Assembly: GCF_001746365.1 (NCBI RefSeq)
Contig: NZ_MJAJ01000035.1
Location: forward strand, 1 to 64,000
Origin: Streptomyces sp. LUP30
GTDB taxonomy: Bacteria > Actinomycetota > Actinomycetes > Streptomycetales > Streptomycetaceae
Direction of reading: 5' to 3'
DNA: 64,000 bases
In this document: positions 1 through 8,364 of the stretch, piece after piece
Numbering within the stretch: position 1 is the stretch's first letter
Layout: every line of letters begins with the position of its first letter
The notes under the pieces: model-generated
What the model saw: only the letters and a program-made list of their open reading frames with translations
What the model was told of the DNA's origin: nothing
Databases searched by the model: none
Position numbers and translations under genes: made by a program

Positions 1-1
1 C

Positions 2-1312
2 ACGACGCCCGGCGCCGGAGCCGGGCGCCGGTCCGGGGAAGCAGCGCACGAGCCGTCCCCGTCCCGGGCCGCGACGGACGCTCCCACGACGGACGCCGGC
101 CACACCCGCGGCGACCGTCCCACCGCCGATTCCACCGGCGCCACCGGCGCCACCGATGCCAACGACGACGAGGACACCGCGGAGAACCCTCTCCCGCCCG
201 TCCCGCCGGAGGACGGCACGACGACCGCGGCGGACGGCGCCCCGCTCCCCGGCCCCGCTGCCACGCCCCCCGCCTCCCCCACCCCGTCGGCCCCGTCGGG
301 AGCGTCCGCCCCCGCGCCCGACGCGACCGCGCCCACCGTGCCCGTCCCGGCGGCGACACCCGCCGGGCCCGCCCACCCCGACCCCACACCCGCACCCGCA
401 CCCGACCTGGGCGACACGATGGCGGCGCGCGCCCGCTCCCTGCTCGTCCCCGTCGCGGACGCCGAACCGCGCCCCGCCGCGCCCCCGTCCGTCGCCCCGG
501 TCCTGCCGGGCAGGCCCGTCGCGGACCGGCCGCAGGTCCGCGCCCCCGGTCCGGTCCAGGGCGAGCAGCACGGCGTCGCCTGCCCGTGGTGCGCCACCCC
601 CAACAACCCCGACCGGCACTTCTGCGTGCGCTGCGCGATGCCGATGACCCTGGAGGACCGCTCCTCCGTCCGCCTCCCCTGGTGGCGCCGCCTGTTCAAC
701 CGCAACGGCGAGACCCCCTGGGCCGGCGACCGCCCGCGCCTGCGCCGTACGTTCGACCGCGTCATGACCTGGGTCCTGGCGGCCGTCGTCCTCACCCTGT
801 TGATCGTCGCCGGGGTGAACACGCCCGCGGCGGTCCAGGCCACCCGCGACCACTTCTCCAAGCGCGCCCCGGTTCCCCCGGACTCGGTCGCCGCGTCGCG
901 GTCCTACCCCGGGCACAAGCCGGAGCTGGCCTTCGACAAGATCAACAACACCTGGTGGGGTCCGGGCGTCTCGCAGTCGGGCGAGGGCGAGTGGATCGAG
1001 GCCCGTTTCGCCGAGCCCACCCGCCTGCTGGACGTGATCATCACCTCCGGCACCTCCACCCGCCCCGACCAGCTCAGCGAGTCCGCGCTCCCGCACCGCA
1101 TCAAGGCGACGATCACCCTGAAGGACGGCACGAAGACGACCCGCGAACTCACCCTCGATCAGAGCGCGGGCGGCCAGCGGCGCGCCTTCCGCGTCGGTGA
1201 GGTGACGAAGGTCCGCTTCACGATCGAGTCCTCGTACTCGGTCTCCGGGAGCAAGCAGGTGTCCATAGCCGAGATCGAGTTCTTCGGACGCTCCAGCGCG
1301 GGCTCGTCCTGA
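2..1312 (+). CDS. Zinc-ribbon, single-pass membrane protein with C-terminal discoidin-like domain (5' partial)
   Basis: The frame is open from the window edge, so the start lies outside. About 436 residues are visible. The first 190 are Pro/Ala/Thr-rich and low complexity. A CxxC...CxxC zinc ribbon follows (Cys about 194, 197, 208, 211; CPWC and CVRC). A basic stretch leads into one membrane segment (about 255-273). A beta-rich C-terminal domain of about 130 residues resembles the discoidin/NADase-type glycan-binding fold and would lie outside the cell. This layout suggests a cytoplasmic zinc-ribbon sensor tethered to an extracellular carbohydrate-binding domain. The domain call is inferred from pattern, not search. 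The gene ends just before three tandem hairpins. Confidence 0.75.
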   Translation, partial: TTPGAGAGRRSGEAAHEPSPSRAATDAPTTDAGHTRGDRPTADSTGATGATDANDDEDTAENPLPPVPPEDGTTTAADGAPLPGPAATPPASPTPSAPSGASAPAPDATAPTVPVPAATPAGPAHPDPTPAPAPDLGDTMAARARSLLVPVADAEPRPAAPPSVAPVLPGRPVADRPQVRAPGPVQGEQHGVACPWCATPNNPDRHFCVRCAMPMTLEDRSSVRLPWWRRLFNRNGETPWAGDRPRLRRTFDRVMTWVLAAVVLTLLIVAGVNTPAAVQATRDHFSKRAPVPPDSVAASRSYPGHKPELAFDKINNTWWGPGVSQSGEGEWIEARFAEPTRLLDVIITSGTSTRPDQLSESALPHRIKATITLKDGTKTTRELTLDQSAGGQRRAFRVGEVTKVRFTIESSYSVSGSKQVSIAEIEFFGRSSAGSS

Positions 1313-1314
1313 CG

Positions 1315-1356
1315 CGTGTACGGCGGGAGTGGACGCTTCCCCTCCCGCCGTACACG
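1315..1356. terminator. Strong inverted repeat, terminator of the zinc-ribbon gene
   Basis: A 15-bp perfect stem (1315-1329 with 1342-1356) and 12-nt loop begin 2 nt after the stop codon. Nearly symmetrical, so it could work in both directions. Confidence 0.75.
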
Positions 1357-1369
1357 GCCCTGTTCCCGT

Positions 1370-1401
1370 CGTGCTGTCCGCCCCGGTGAGCGGACAGCAC
1401 G
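1370..1401. terminator. Second hairpin of terminator cluster
   Basis: An 11-bp perfect stem (CGTGCTGTCCG with its complement) and 10-nt loop lie directly downstream of the first hairpin. Confidence 0.6.
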
Positions 1402-1437
1402 AAAGAGTCCCACCCCGTGTACGGGATGGGACTCTTT
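1402..1437 (+). terminator. Third hairpin with T-rich tail
   Basis: AAAGAGTCCCA pairs with TGGGACTCTTT; the loop contains a further CCCGT/ACGGG pairing. CTTTCTT follows, so this is the most classical intrinsic terminator of the three. It abuts the 3' end of the minus-strand tRNA-like gene and would insulate the two units. Confidence 0.7.
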
Positions 1438-1445
1438 CTTCGCGG

Positions 1446-1515
1446 AGCGCCGGGCAGGCCTTGCACCTGCATCTCCCCGCAGGAAGCGGGGCGTCTTTCC
1501 TTGGACCACCAACGC
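1446..1515 (-). tRNA. Noncanonical tRNA-Gly(UCC)-like gene
   Basis: The minus strand folds into a full cloverleaf of 70 nt: 7-bp acceptor (GCGTTGG/CCGGCGC with two G-U pairs), T8-G9, 3-bp D-stem (GTC/GAC) with loop CAAGGAAA holding the GG pair, G26, 5-bp anticodon stem (CCCCG/CGGGG) with loop CTTCCTG, 4-nt variable loop AGAT and T-arm GCAGG/CCTGC with loop TGCAAGG. The anticodon reads TCC. Bacterial tRNA-Gly identity elements are present: G1-C72, C2-G71, G3-C70, U73, C35, C36. Also conserved are A14, A15-U48, G26-A44, U54, C56, A58 and G53-C61. Odd features: G55 replaces the pseudouridine, position 37 is U instead of a purine, the D-stem is short and no CCA is encoded. It lies about 95 nt downstream of the LCP gene on the same strand. 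It could be a specialised or decaying glycine tRNA. Confidence 0.6.
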
Positions 1516-1610
1516 AGAGGTCGTTCACCGTTTTTCGTTCCGGTGACCGGCTCAAGATCAAGCTTACCCCATTTCCGGGGCCTTGTTGACCAGGAACGAC
1601 CGCTCGATGA

Positions 1611-3086
1611 TCAGGCGACGTCCTCGACCTTCAGCTCCGGTCCGACGACCAGGGTGACCGCCCCCGCGGCGGCCGAACCGTCCGCCGTGGCCCGCAGACC
1701 GGGCAGCCGGGAGGCGAGAACGGCGGCCTGGCTCTCGAGGCCCGCGGGATAGGTCACCGTCGTCCTGGCGGCCGTGCCGCCGGGCGCGTTGCCCGTGCCG
1801 ACGACGGTGTAGCCCGCGCTCCTCAGCTTCTCGGCGACGGACGCGGCGCGTCCGGAGACGCCGGTGCCGTTGAGGACCCGGATCTTCACGGACGAGGCGT
1901 ACACCACGTTCTTCTTCGACGCCTCCAACTGCGCCTTGGTGATCTCCTTGTCCTTGGCCAGCGCGGTGAACAGGTCGGCCGCCTGCGGGTACTGCCAGAC
2001 GACGTTGGCCTTGTCGGTGGGCTGGTCCGCCACCCGCCCGTAGTTGGGGACGGTGAGGAAGCCGAGACGGTCGCTCGGTATCCCCTTGAGTTCGTCGGCC
2101 AGCCCGTACAGCGGCTGGATGCCCGCCATGTCGGGGTCGGTCGTCAGGGACTTGGTGATCGACTGCAGGAAGCCGTACATCGCGTCCGGGCTGCCGAGCT
2201 TGGACTTGGCCTTCTTGGCCAGGGCGTCCATGAACTCCTGCTGGCGGCCGATGCGGCCGATGTCGGAGCCGTCGCCCACGCTGTAGCGGGTGCGGACGTA
2301 TCCGAGCGCCTTCTCGCCCTTGACCGTCTGGCAGCCCGCCTCCAGGTCCAGGTGGGCCTTCTTGTCGTGGATGGCCTCCTTCGGGCAGACCTCTATGCCC
2401 TCCAGCGCGTCCACCATGCCCTTGAACCCGGAGAAGTCGACCGTCATGAAGTGGTCGATGCGCAGGCCGGTGTTGGACTCGACGGTCTTGATGGTGCAGG
2501 CGGCCGCCTCGGCGACCTTCCCGTTGCTGCCGCCGATCGCGAACGCCTCGTTGATCTTGAAGTGGTGCGGCGAGGACGAACTGCCGTCACCCTTCTCGCA
2601 GCCGGGTATCTCCACCCAGGAGTCCCGCGGGAAGGACACCACCGAGGCCCACTTACGGTCGGCCGGAATGTGCAGCACCATCAGCGTGTCCGACTGCATG
2701 GTGGTCAGGTCCTTGCCGTACTTGGCGTTCGCGCCCTCACGGGTGTCGGAACCGACGATCATGATGTTCTTCGAGCCGGGGCTGAGGTTCACCGGCCGGT
2801 CGGCGCCCAGCTTGTCGTCCACGTCGGCGGACTTGATGTTGTTGTTGAGGTCGTAGTAGATCCACGCACCGGCCCCGCCGGCTCCCACGAGGACGAGGCA
2901 CGTCACGCCCGCGCTCCACGCGACGACCCGTCCGCGCCGGGTGAGCCGCGTCCCGCCGGGCCTGGAGCCGGCCGCCGTGCCGCCGCTCCCCCATCCGCCG
3001 GCAGCCCCCGCCGGAGTACGTCCACGCCTTCTCGATCCGCCCACCGGCGCTCGCCCCCTCCGCTTCGGCCGTTTCACCCCGTACAC
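1611..3086 (-). CDS. LCP (LytR-CpsA-Psr) family cell-wall glycopolymer ligase
   Basis: LCP proteins transfer undecaprenyl-linked wall polymers (teichoic or teichuronic acids) to peptidoglycan outside the membrane. A basic cytoplasmic tail is followed by one membrane segment, then the catalytic domain. That domain shows the family signatures GSDTREG, QSDTLMVLHI, SFPRDSWVEIPG and a C-terminal YVRTRYSVGDGSDIGRIGRQ block, with the usual Asp/Arg pyrophosphate-binding residues. The last 90 or so residues form a LytR_C domain (VRVLNGTGVSGRA). The GTG at 3086 is chosen because upstream codons include rare CTA and look noncoding; no good ribosome site was seen, and GTG 3077 is an alternative. It gives about 491 residues. 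The tRNA-Gly-like gene lies downstream on the same strand. Confidence 0.9.
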   Translation of the reverse strand: MYGVKRPKRRGRAPVGGSRRRGRTPAGAAGGWGSGGTAAGSRPGGTRLTRRGRVVAWSAGVTCLVLVGAGGAGAWIYYDLNNNIKSADVDDKLGADRPVNLSPGSKNIMIVGSDTREGANAKYGKDLTTMQSDTLMVLHIPADRKWASVVSFPRDSWVEIPGCEKGDGSSSSPHHFKINEAFAIGGSNGKVAEAAACTIKTVESNTGLRIDHFMTVDFSGFKGMVDALEGIEVCPKEAIHDKKAHLDLEAGCQTVKGEKALGYVRTRYSVGDGSDIGRIGRQQEFMDALAKKAKSKLGSPDAMYGFLQSITKSLTTDPDMAGIQPLYGLADELKGIPSDRLGFLTVPNYGRVADQPTDKANVVWQYPQAADLFTALAKDKEITKAQLEASKKNVVYASSVKIRVLNGTGVSGRAASVAEKLRSAGYTVVGTGNAPGGTAARTTVTYPAGLESQAAVLASRLPGLRATADGSAAAGAVTLVVGPELKVEDVA

Positions 3087-3207
3087 CGTGCTCGGTCGTC
3101 GGCGTCGGTCGTCCCCGAACGTCGGAACCCTACAGCTGCCTAGGAATACGTCCGAGAAGCACTGGCGACTCACAAGACCACCGGAAGCTCGGGTTGGTTG
3201 CCCCGCG

Positions 3208-3244
3208 CCCGGCGATGTGACAGACGTCCTGTCACATCGCCGGG
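3208..3244 (-). terminator. Terminator of lysyl-oxidase-like gene
   Basis: A 16-bp perfect stem (GGCGATGTGACAG core) with a 5-nt ACGTC loop lies 33 nt past the stop at 3277 and upstream of the LCP gene. Confidence 0.85.
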
Positions 3245-3276
3245 CCGGACCGGGAGGGTCCGGCGGGGCGGGCCGG

Positions 3277-4986
3277 TTACGGCGCGTCGACCAGGTCGAC
3301 CGGCGGGACCTTCACCGTGCGGGCGCCCTGGGTGCCGCCCAGGACGACCTTGCGCAGGGAGACGTTGTTCTTGGTGTCGGTCTCCTGCAAACGGTTCGCC
3401 GGGTTGGCGATGACCTGGATGTAGTAGGTGCCGTTGGGGAGGCCGGTGATGTCGAAGGACTGCCCGGGACGGTACTGGGTGTACGTGTCACCGGAACCGA
3501 CGTCGAGGACCTCGCGCACGGAGATGGAGTTCTGCTCGCCGCAGGCGGTCGACAGATCGGTGTTGTTCGGGTGCCAGTTGGCGTTCTTCACCGTGTAGTC
3601 GATCGCGTCCGTGTTGGCGAGACAGAACGCCTCCTTGCCGCTCTTGACGATCTCGTGCTGGTCGGCGGCGAGCAGCCGGTAGCTGGCGAAGTCCGTGAAG
3701 TGCCAGTGCTCGTGGCCGGTGCGCGGGTCCCACTCCATGGTGCCGGCGGGCGCGTAGCCGACCTGCTTGCCCTTGGCGTCGTAGAAGTACTGGTAGGAGT
3801 CCATGAGTTCGGCGCCCGGCTTGCGGAATCCGTCCACGACGAGGGGGGCCGGGCCGGCGTTCCAGACGTTGGCGCTGAAGGCGAGGTAGTCCTTGCCGGG
3901 TGCATCGCCGTCCTCGCCGTCGGTGACGGCGATGTCCCAGGCCGGCAGCGAACGCAGGTCGGGCTTGGGCACGTTGGCGGGAGCGCCCGCCCGTCCGGTG
4001 GGCCGCGCGGCGGCGGCCTTCAGCGCCGGCGCGATCCGGGAGCCGTCGGTGTGACCGGCGCCGTCGCCCAGGTGGGCGAGACCTCGGGACTCCAGGGCGT
4101 GGGAGAGCGCGGACGGGGTGGGGGCGTCGGCGCCACGGGGGCCGTGGTGGTGACCGGCGGCCATGCCCGTCATGCCCTCCATGCCCTCCATCCCGGCCAT
4201 GTCGTGGCCGCCGCCGTGGGCGGTGTGGTCGCCGGACGGCGTCGAGGAACGCAGGCCGACGCCCCCGCCCTCGCCGCCGGTCACCTGTCGCACCGTCACC
4301 TTGATGGTCGGCTGGTCGTTCGGGATGCCGAAGAGGTCGCGGTACTTCTTGGCGACCGACACCTTGGCCGTGTACTCGCCCGGGGCGAGGTCCACCGGGG
4401 CGTCGTAGTCGACGGTGCTGGAGTTGGACGCCCAGCCCTTCTCGACGCCCCAGACGGAGCCGAGCGTGAAGGGGTTCGTGGAGCAGCTCTCCGGATAGTG
4501 CGACGTGGCCGGGGCGTCCGGACGCAGTCGCCCCGAGGCGTTGTTGGGACAGAAGGCGCCCTGCGTCTTGCGCACCTCCACCCCGGCCGCGTTCTTGATG
4601 GACACCTCCAGGAAGCCGGTCAGCCCGCTGAAGTCCTTGACGGTGCCCGCCGGCAGCGTCCTCGTCGTCGTCTTCGTCCCGTTGCGCAGGATCTGCGTGG
4701 CGACGACGGGGTCCTTGTACGACTTGCGGGTCACCTTGAGCTCCAGCGGAGCGTTGTCGACGGTGACGTACGTGCCGAGGTCGAGGTAGACGCCGGAGTT
4801 CCCCTCGTACCGGTCGAGGATCACGGACTTCGACGCGGCGATCAGTTTGAGCTGCGGCTTGCCCGGCGTGCTCGCGACCGCCGCGTCGGCGCCGGGAGCT
4901 GCCCCGGCGACGGTGACGACGGTGAGCGCGGCCCCCGCGGCGAACGCCGCACGCGTAAGGCCCTTGCGATGGTGCTGTCTGGTCAT
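3277..4986 (-). CDS. Secreted lysyl oxidase-family copper protein
   Basis: 569 residues starting at ATG 4986 with a good upstream site (GAGGAACCG). The N-terminus has a basic region, hydrophobic core and AxA-type cleavage site (about residues 1-36). The C-terminal 250 residues match the lysyl oxidase catalytic domain: DYLAFSANVWNAGPAPLVVDGF, then GHEHWHF (the His-rich copper-binding motif), then DIGLPNGTYYIQV-type and NxLQETDTKNN segments. Lysyl oxidases deaminate peptidyl lysine to aldehydes using copper and a lysyl-tyrosyl quinone. The first half is a beta-rich extracellular region. Between the two lies a Met/His/Gly-rich linker (GHDMAGMEGMEGMTGMAAGHHHG), which could hold copper. Transcribed alone; terminator follows. 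Confidence 0.85.
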   Translation of the reverse strand: MTRQHHRKGLTRAAFAAGAALTVVTVAGAAPGADAAVASTPGKPQLKLIAASKSVILDRYEGNSGVYLDLGTYVTVDNAPLELKVTRKSYKDPVVATQILRNGTKTTTRTLPAGTVKDFSGLTGFLEVSIKNAAGVEVRKTQGAFCPNNASGRLRPDAPATSHYPESCSTNPFTLGSVWGVEKGWASNSSTVDYDAPVDLAPGEYTAKVSVAKKYRDLFGIPNDQPTIKVTVRQVTGGEGGGVGLRSSTPSGDHTAHGGGHDMAGMEGMEGMTGMAAGHHHGPRGADAPTPSALSHALESRGLAHLGDGAGHTDGSRIAPALKAAAARPTGRAGAPANVPKPDLRSLPAWDIAVTDGEDGDAPGKDYLAFSANVWNAGPAPLVVDGFRKPGAELMDSYQYFYDAKGKQVGYAPAGTMEWDPRTGHEHWHFTDFASYRLLAADQHEIVKSGKEAFCLANTDAIDYTVKNANWHPNNTDLSTACGEQNSISVREVLDVGSGDTYTQYRPGQSFDITGLPNGTYYIQVIANPANRLQETDTKNNVSLRKVVLGGTQGARTVKVPPVDLVDAP

Positions 4987-5235
4987 CGGTTCCTCGTCTG
5001 CGAGTGCCATGGTCGGTGGCATCGGACTGGACAGCCCACACCCCGGCCGCCTTGCAGACGCACCCCCACGCGCCGAGCCGGACCTGTGAGCACCCTGTGA
5101 GAGGCCCAAATGGCCTTGCGGGGTTGCCTGTTGACAGGACAAGAAGCCAAATCCCCGCGCCGGGGGCAGCGGGACCGGACGCGGTCGCCGCCGGCCCCGA
5201 CGAGCGCCGCCGTCCACCGCCGTAGCATCTGCGCC

Positions 5236-5769
5236 ATGGCGGACTGGGAGATCCGAGCGGCCACGGCGGACGACGTCGAGCCCGTTGCGGAGGTGCGGGC
5301 GGTGGCGATGCGGGCCGATCTGGAGCGGCTCGGGCGCTACGACGAGCACCGTGTGCGGCAGCGGCTGCGTGACGCGTTCGTGCCCGCGCACACCTGGATC
5401 GTCGAGCTCGACGGCGTCCTCGCCGGGTGTGTGGCCCTGCGTCCGGAAGACGACGCGCACTGGCTGGAGCACTTTTATCTGGCCCCGCGTGCCCAGGGGC
5501 GCGGCATCGGCACCGCCGTGCTGCGGGAGGTGGTGGAGAGCGCCGACCGCGCGGGTCGGCGTCTGCGTCTCGACGTCCTGCGCGGCAGCGCGGCCCGCCG
5601 GCTGTACGAACGGCACGACTTCACGCTCGATCACGAGGACGCCGTGGACGTCTTCCTGGTCCGCGAGCCCCGTGACCGCCGCGCCGCTGCCGATGCCGGT
5701 GCCCGTACCCGGTCCGGGTGGTTCGGCGCCGGTTTCGGGACGGGAGAGGGAGCGACGGCCACATCATGA
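5236..5769 (+). CDS. GNAT-family N-acetyltransferase
   Basis: 177 residues. The fold signature is clear: an N-terminal IRAATADDVEPVAEVRAVA helix region, beta strand WIVELDGVLAGCVALRP, then motif A FYLAPRAQGRGIGTAVLREV (acetyl-CoA pyrophosphate loop RAQGRGIG), then RLRLDVLRGSAARRLYERHDF. The substrate cannot be told. The tail after residue 150 is Arg/Ala/Gly-rich and probably disordered. Start ATG 5236; the preceding region shows no strong ribosome site. The GH26 gene follows after 4 nt, suggesting coupling. Confidence 0.85.
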   Translation: MADWEIRAATADDVEPVAEVRAVAMRADLERLGRYDEHRVRQRLRDAFVPAHTWIVELDGVLAGCVALRPEDDAHWLEHFYLAPRAQGRGIGTAVLREVVESADRAGRRLRLDVLRGSAARRLYERHDFTLDHEDAVDVFLVREPRDRRAAADAGARTRSGWFGAGFGTGEGATATS

Positions 5770-5773
5770 GCCG

Positions 5774-6757
5774 GTGCTCCGCTTCCTTCGCGCCCGACGG
5801 GCCCCGCTGACCGCGCTGTTCGCCGCTCTGGCGCTGCTCGCCGGACCCGCCTGCGTTCCGCTCGGGCGGGGCTCCGGGGCGCCGCCGGGAGCGTTCGGGG
5901 CGTACGTCGGGTACGACGACGCCGGGGTACGGCGGATCGCCGGGCTCGACGCGTGGCTGGGACCGGCCACGCCCCGGGTGGGCCACGCCTATCTGCCGGG
6001 GGACCGATGGAGCAACATCGAGGGGGCGCCCGGCTATCTGGAGCACTGGGCACGGTGGCGGCACGAGCGCGCCGACCGGATGTTCGTCCTGAACGTGCCG
6101 ATGCTGGAGCGGACCGAGGAGCACGTGCCGGACGCCGTCGTGCGCGAGGAGCTGCGCAGGGGCGCGCGGGGCGACTACGACGGGCACTTCCGGGCGCTGG
6201 CCCGGCGGCTCGTCGGACTGGGGTTGCCGGACGCCGTGCTGGTGGTGGGGTGGGAGATGAACGGGGACACCTACACCCATCGCTGCGGGCCCGATCCGCG
6301 GGCCTGGCAGCGGTACTGGGTCCGGATCGTCGACGCCATGCGTTCCGTGGCCGGTCCGGCGGCGTTCCGGTTCGAGTTCACGCCCAGCCGCGGTCGGGAC
6401 GCCGTCCCGTGGACCGCGTGCTATCCCGGCGACCGGCACGTCGACGTCGTCGGCATGGACGCCTACGACCAGCCCCACGGCATGTCCTTCGAGGAGCAGG
6501 TCGCCGAGCCGTACGGGCTCGCCGCGCACGTGCGGTTCGCGCGGGCCCACGGCAAGCCGGTGGCCTTTCCGGAGTGGGGTCTGTACCGCAACGGCGACGA
6601 CCCCGACTACGTGCGCGGGATGCTGGACTGGTTCGCCGAACACCGGCCGCTGTACCAGACCATCAGCGACTACTGTCCGCACGGCGTGTGGCGCTGTGCC
6701 GGCAATCCGCGGTCCTCGGCCGTCTACCGGGCCCTGATCGCTGGTCCGTCCGGCTGA
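5774..6757 (+). CDS. Secreted glycoside hydrolase family 26 (beta-mannanase-type)
   Basis: 327 residues from GTG 5774, the first in-frame start after the GNAT stop. The N-terminus carries RFLRARR then a hydrophobic stretch ending LLAGPAC, an export signal (possible but imperfect lipobox). Family signatures are present: VGWEMNGD with the acid/base Glu at about 161, and VAFPEWGLY with the nucleophile Glu at about 267. DRHVDVVGMDAYDQ lies between. GH26 enzymes are retaining endo-beta-1,4-mannanases or related beta-1,3-glycanases of polysaccharide degradation outside the cell. The exact substrate is not determined. Confidence 0.85.
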   Translation: MLRFLRARRAPLTALFAALALLAGPACVPLGRGSGAPPGAFGAYVGYDDAGVRRIAGLDAWLGPATPRVGHAYLPGDRWSNIEGAPGYLEHWARWRHERADRMFVLNVPMLERTEEHVPDAVVREELRRGARGDYDGHFRALARRLVGLGLPDAVLVVGWEMNGDTYTHRCGPDPRAWQRYWVRIVDAMRSVAGPAAFRFEFTPSRGRDAVPWTACYPGDRHVDVVGMDAYDQPHGMSFEEQVAEPYGLAAHVRFARAHGKPVAFPEWGLYRNGDDPDYVRGMLDWFAEHRPLYQTISDYCPHGVWRCAGNPRSSAVYRALIAGPSG

Positions 6758-6819
6758 ACCCGTCGTGCCGTGCGGCAGGGCGCGCGGACCGCACGCCGCG
6801 CCGGTCCGATGATCGCACG

Positions 6820-7707
6820 ATGGGACGAGAACACCACGCGCGTCATCCGCGGACGCGGGCGCGCCTTCGCGCCGCGGTCGGGTCCGCCCTGCTCGCCCTC
6901 CTGCTGCTCGCCCTCGCCGTCGCGCCCGCCGGCGCCGAAGGGCGGGGGAGCGCCGGGAGCGCCGGGTTCCGCAAGGACGCCGCCCGCGCCGTCCGCGCGC
7001 ACGAACAGGCCCGCGAACGGGTCGACCGGCTCCGCGAGGCCGACGCCCTGCCCACCCGGATCGAGGACGCCGAACGCCGCCGCCAGGCGCTGCGCTCCGA
7101 GCTGTGGGACCGGTTGCGGGCCGGGGCGAGGGAGACCGCCGACCCGGTCGCCGTCGATCCGTCCGGACGGCAGGGCCACTGCCCGTTCGGGGACCGCAGC
7201 CGCCCGCCCGAGCTGCGCGCCCGCCCCTGGACGGCCCCGGCCCGCCGCTACTGGCTGTCCGCCGGGTACGCCGCCCGGGGCTCCCGCTGGGCCCACCGGC
7301 ACACCGGCCAGGACTTCGCCGTGGACTCCGGCACCCCGGTGTACGCCGTCGGCTCCGGCGTCGTCCGGATCACGACCTGCGGCGACGGCTTCGGCAACCA
7401 GGTCCTGGTCCGGCACGGCGACGGCTACTTCACCCAGTACGCCCATCTGTCCCGCATCGACGTGCGCAGGGGGCAGCGCGTGACCGCCGGGCAGCGCATC
7501 GGCCTCTCGGGCGCGACCGGCAACGTCACCGGCCCCCACCTGCACTTCGAGGTGCGGATCACCCCGTACGCCGGTTCCGCGGTACCACCCCTGCCCTGGC
7601 TGCGCCGCAAGGAGGTACAGGTGTCCGGGGACGCCGGTGACGCCCTGACCGCGGGGACGTCGGGCAGACGGGACCTTCGGAGACACGCCCTATCCCCGAG
7701 GCGGTGA
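6820..7707 (+). CDS. Secreted M23 (LytM-type) metallopeptidase
   Basis: 295 residues from ATG 6820. A twin-arginine-like basic start and hydrophobic signal end at AGAEG. A charged helical region (about 45-100, ARAVRAHEQARERVDRL) may form a coiled coil. The C-terminal half is the M23 domain: HTGQDFAV (zinc His161, Asp165), GSGVVRI, YFTQYAHLSRI and PHLHFEVRI (His240, His242). All expected catalytic and zinc residues are present, so an active peptidoglycan endopeptidase is likely. The final 30 residues are an ill-conserved tail that overlaps the 3' end of the convergent membrane gene by 18 bp. Confidence 0.9.
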   Translation: MGREHHARHPRTRARLRAAVGSALLALLLLALAVAPAGAEGRGSAGSAGFRKDAARAVRAHEQARERVDRLREADALPTRIEDAERRRQALRSELWDRLRAGARETADPVAVDPSGRQGHCPFGDRSRPPELRARPWTAPARRYWLSAGYAARGSRWAHRHTGQDFAVDSGTPVYAVGSGVVRITTCGDGFGNQVLVRHGDGYFTQYAHLSRIDVRRGQRVTAGQRIGLSGATGNVTGPHLHFEVRITPYAGSAVPPLPWLRRKEVQVSGDAGDALTAGTSGRRDLRRHALSPRR

Positions 7708-8181
7708 CGCGGCCGGCTCGTAGGTGGCCAGGGCCCAGATCACGAAGACGTCGAGCGCGATCTGGATGACCGCCCAGAACGGCGCGTACGGCAGGAAAAG
7801 GAACTGCAGGACCAGGCTCAGGGAGGCCAGCGCGATGCCGCTGACGCGGGCCCAGACGGCGCCCGTGAGCAGGCCCCAGCCGGTCGACGCGGCCACGACG
7901 CCCACGGCCAGCAGGACCCAGCCCCAGCCGATGAGGTTCATCTCGTAGACGTAACTGCCGATCCGCGCGTACACGTCGTCCCGGGCGATCGCCGCGATGC
8001 CCTGGAATGCGGCGAGGACACCGCTCACGAACATGATCACACCCGCGAAGACGACACCGCCGGCGGCCACCGCCCCGCCTCCCGGCCCGCCCGGGGGCCG
8101 GTCGGGCGGCGTGCCGGTGCCCTGGTGCGAGGGGTCCCACACCGGGGACCCCGACGGCTGTGCGTGCGGCTGGTCGCTCAT
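7690..8181 (-). CDS. Four-helix integral membrane protein (DUF7144-like)
   Basis: 163 residues from ATG 8181, preceded by GGGACGGGGT. After a Pro/Gly-rich cytoplasmic N-terminus (about 40 residues) there are four hydrophobic helices (about 42-65, 83-105, 108-128, 132-152). The pattern, with FVSGVLAAFQGIAAI and GWGWVLLAVGVVAASTGWGLL, is that of a small membrane family common in actinobacteria and often labelled DUF7144. Function unknown. Convergent with the M23 gene. Confidence 0.75.
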   Translation of the reverse strand: MSDQPHAQPSGSPVWDPSHQGTGTPPDRPPGGPGGGAVAAGGVVFAGVIMFVSGVLAAFQGIAAIARDDVYARIGSYVYEMNLIGWGWVLLAVGVVAASTGWGLLTGAVWARVSGIALASLSLVLQFLFLPYAPFWAVIQIALDVFVIWALATYEPAASPPRG

Positions 8182-8200
8182 GGCGTACCCCGTCCCTCGT

Positions 8201-8230
8201 CGTCCTCGGTCGTCCTCGGTCGTCCTCGCT
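8201..8230. repeat. 10-bp tandem repeat (3 copies)
   Basis: CGTCCTCGGT occurs three times head to tail (the third ends GCT), about 20 bp upstream of the minus-strand membrane gene start, in its leader region. Confidence 0.8.
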
Positions 8231-8364
8231 CGACCATCCGTCCGGCCGGGGGACGCCACCACGGGGGTGTGCCGTTCGGGTGAGCCGGCATGCGGGCGCG
8301 GCGGTCCCGTCCTTCACTGGACACCGGGTCCGCACCCGGATCCGGTCAGCGACCTGGAGGAGAG

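Noticed and set aside
1611..3173. LCP start at 3173
   Set aside because: The first 29 codons include rare CTA and no export or basic features; a later GTG fits better.
2941..5100. Very long plus-strand open frame opposite the lysyl-oxidase-like and LCP genes
   Set aside because: Composition is that of a shadow frame in high-GC DNA (Val/Gly/Arg runs, no domains), and the opposite strand has signal peptide, motifs and correct codon bias.
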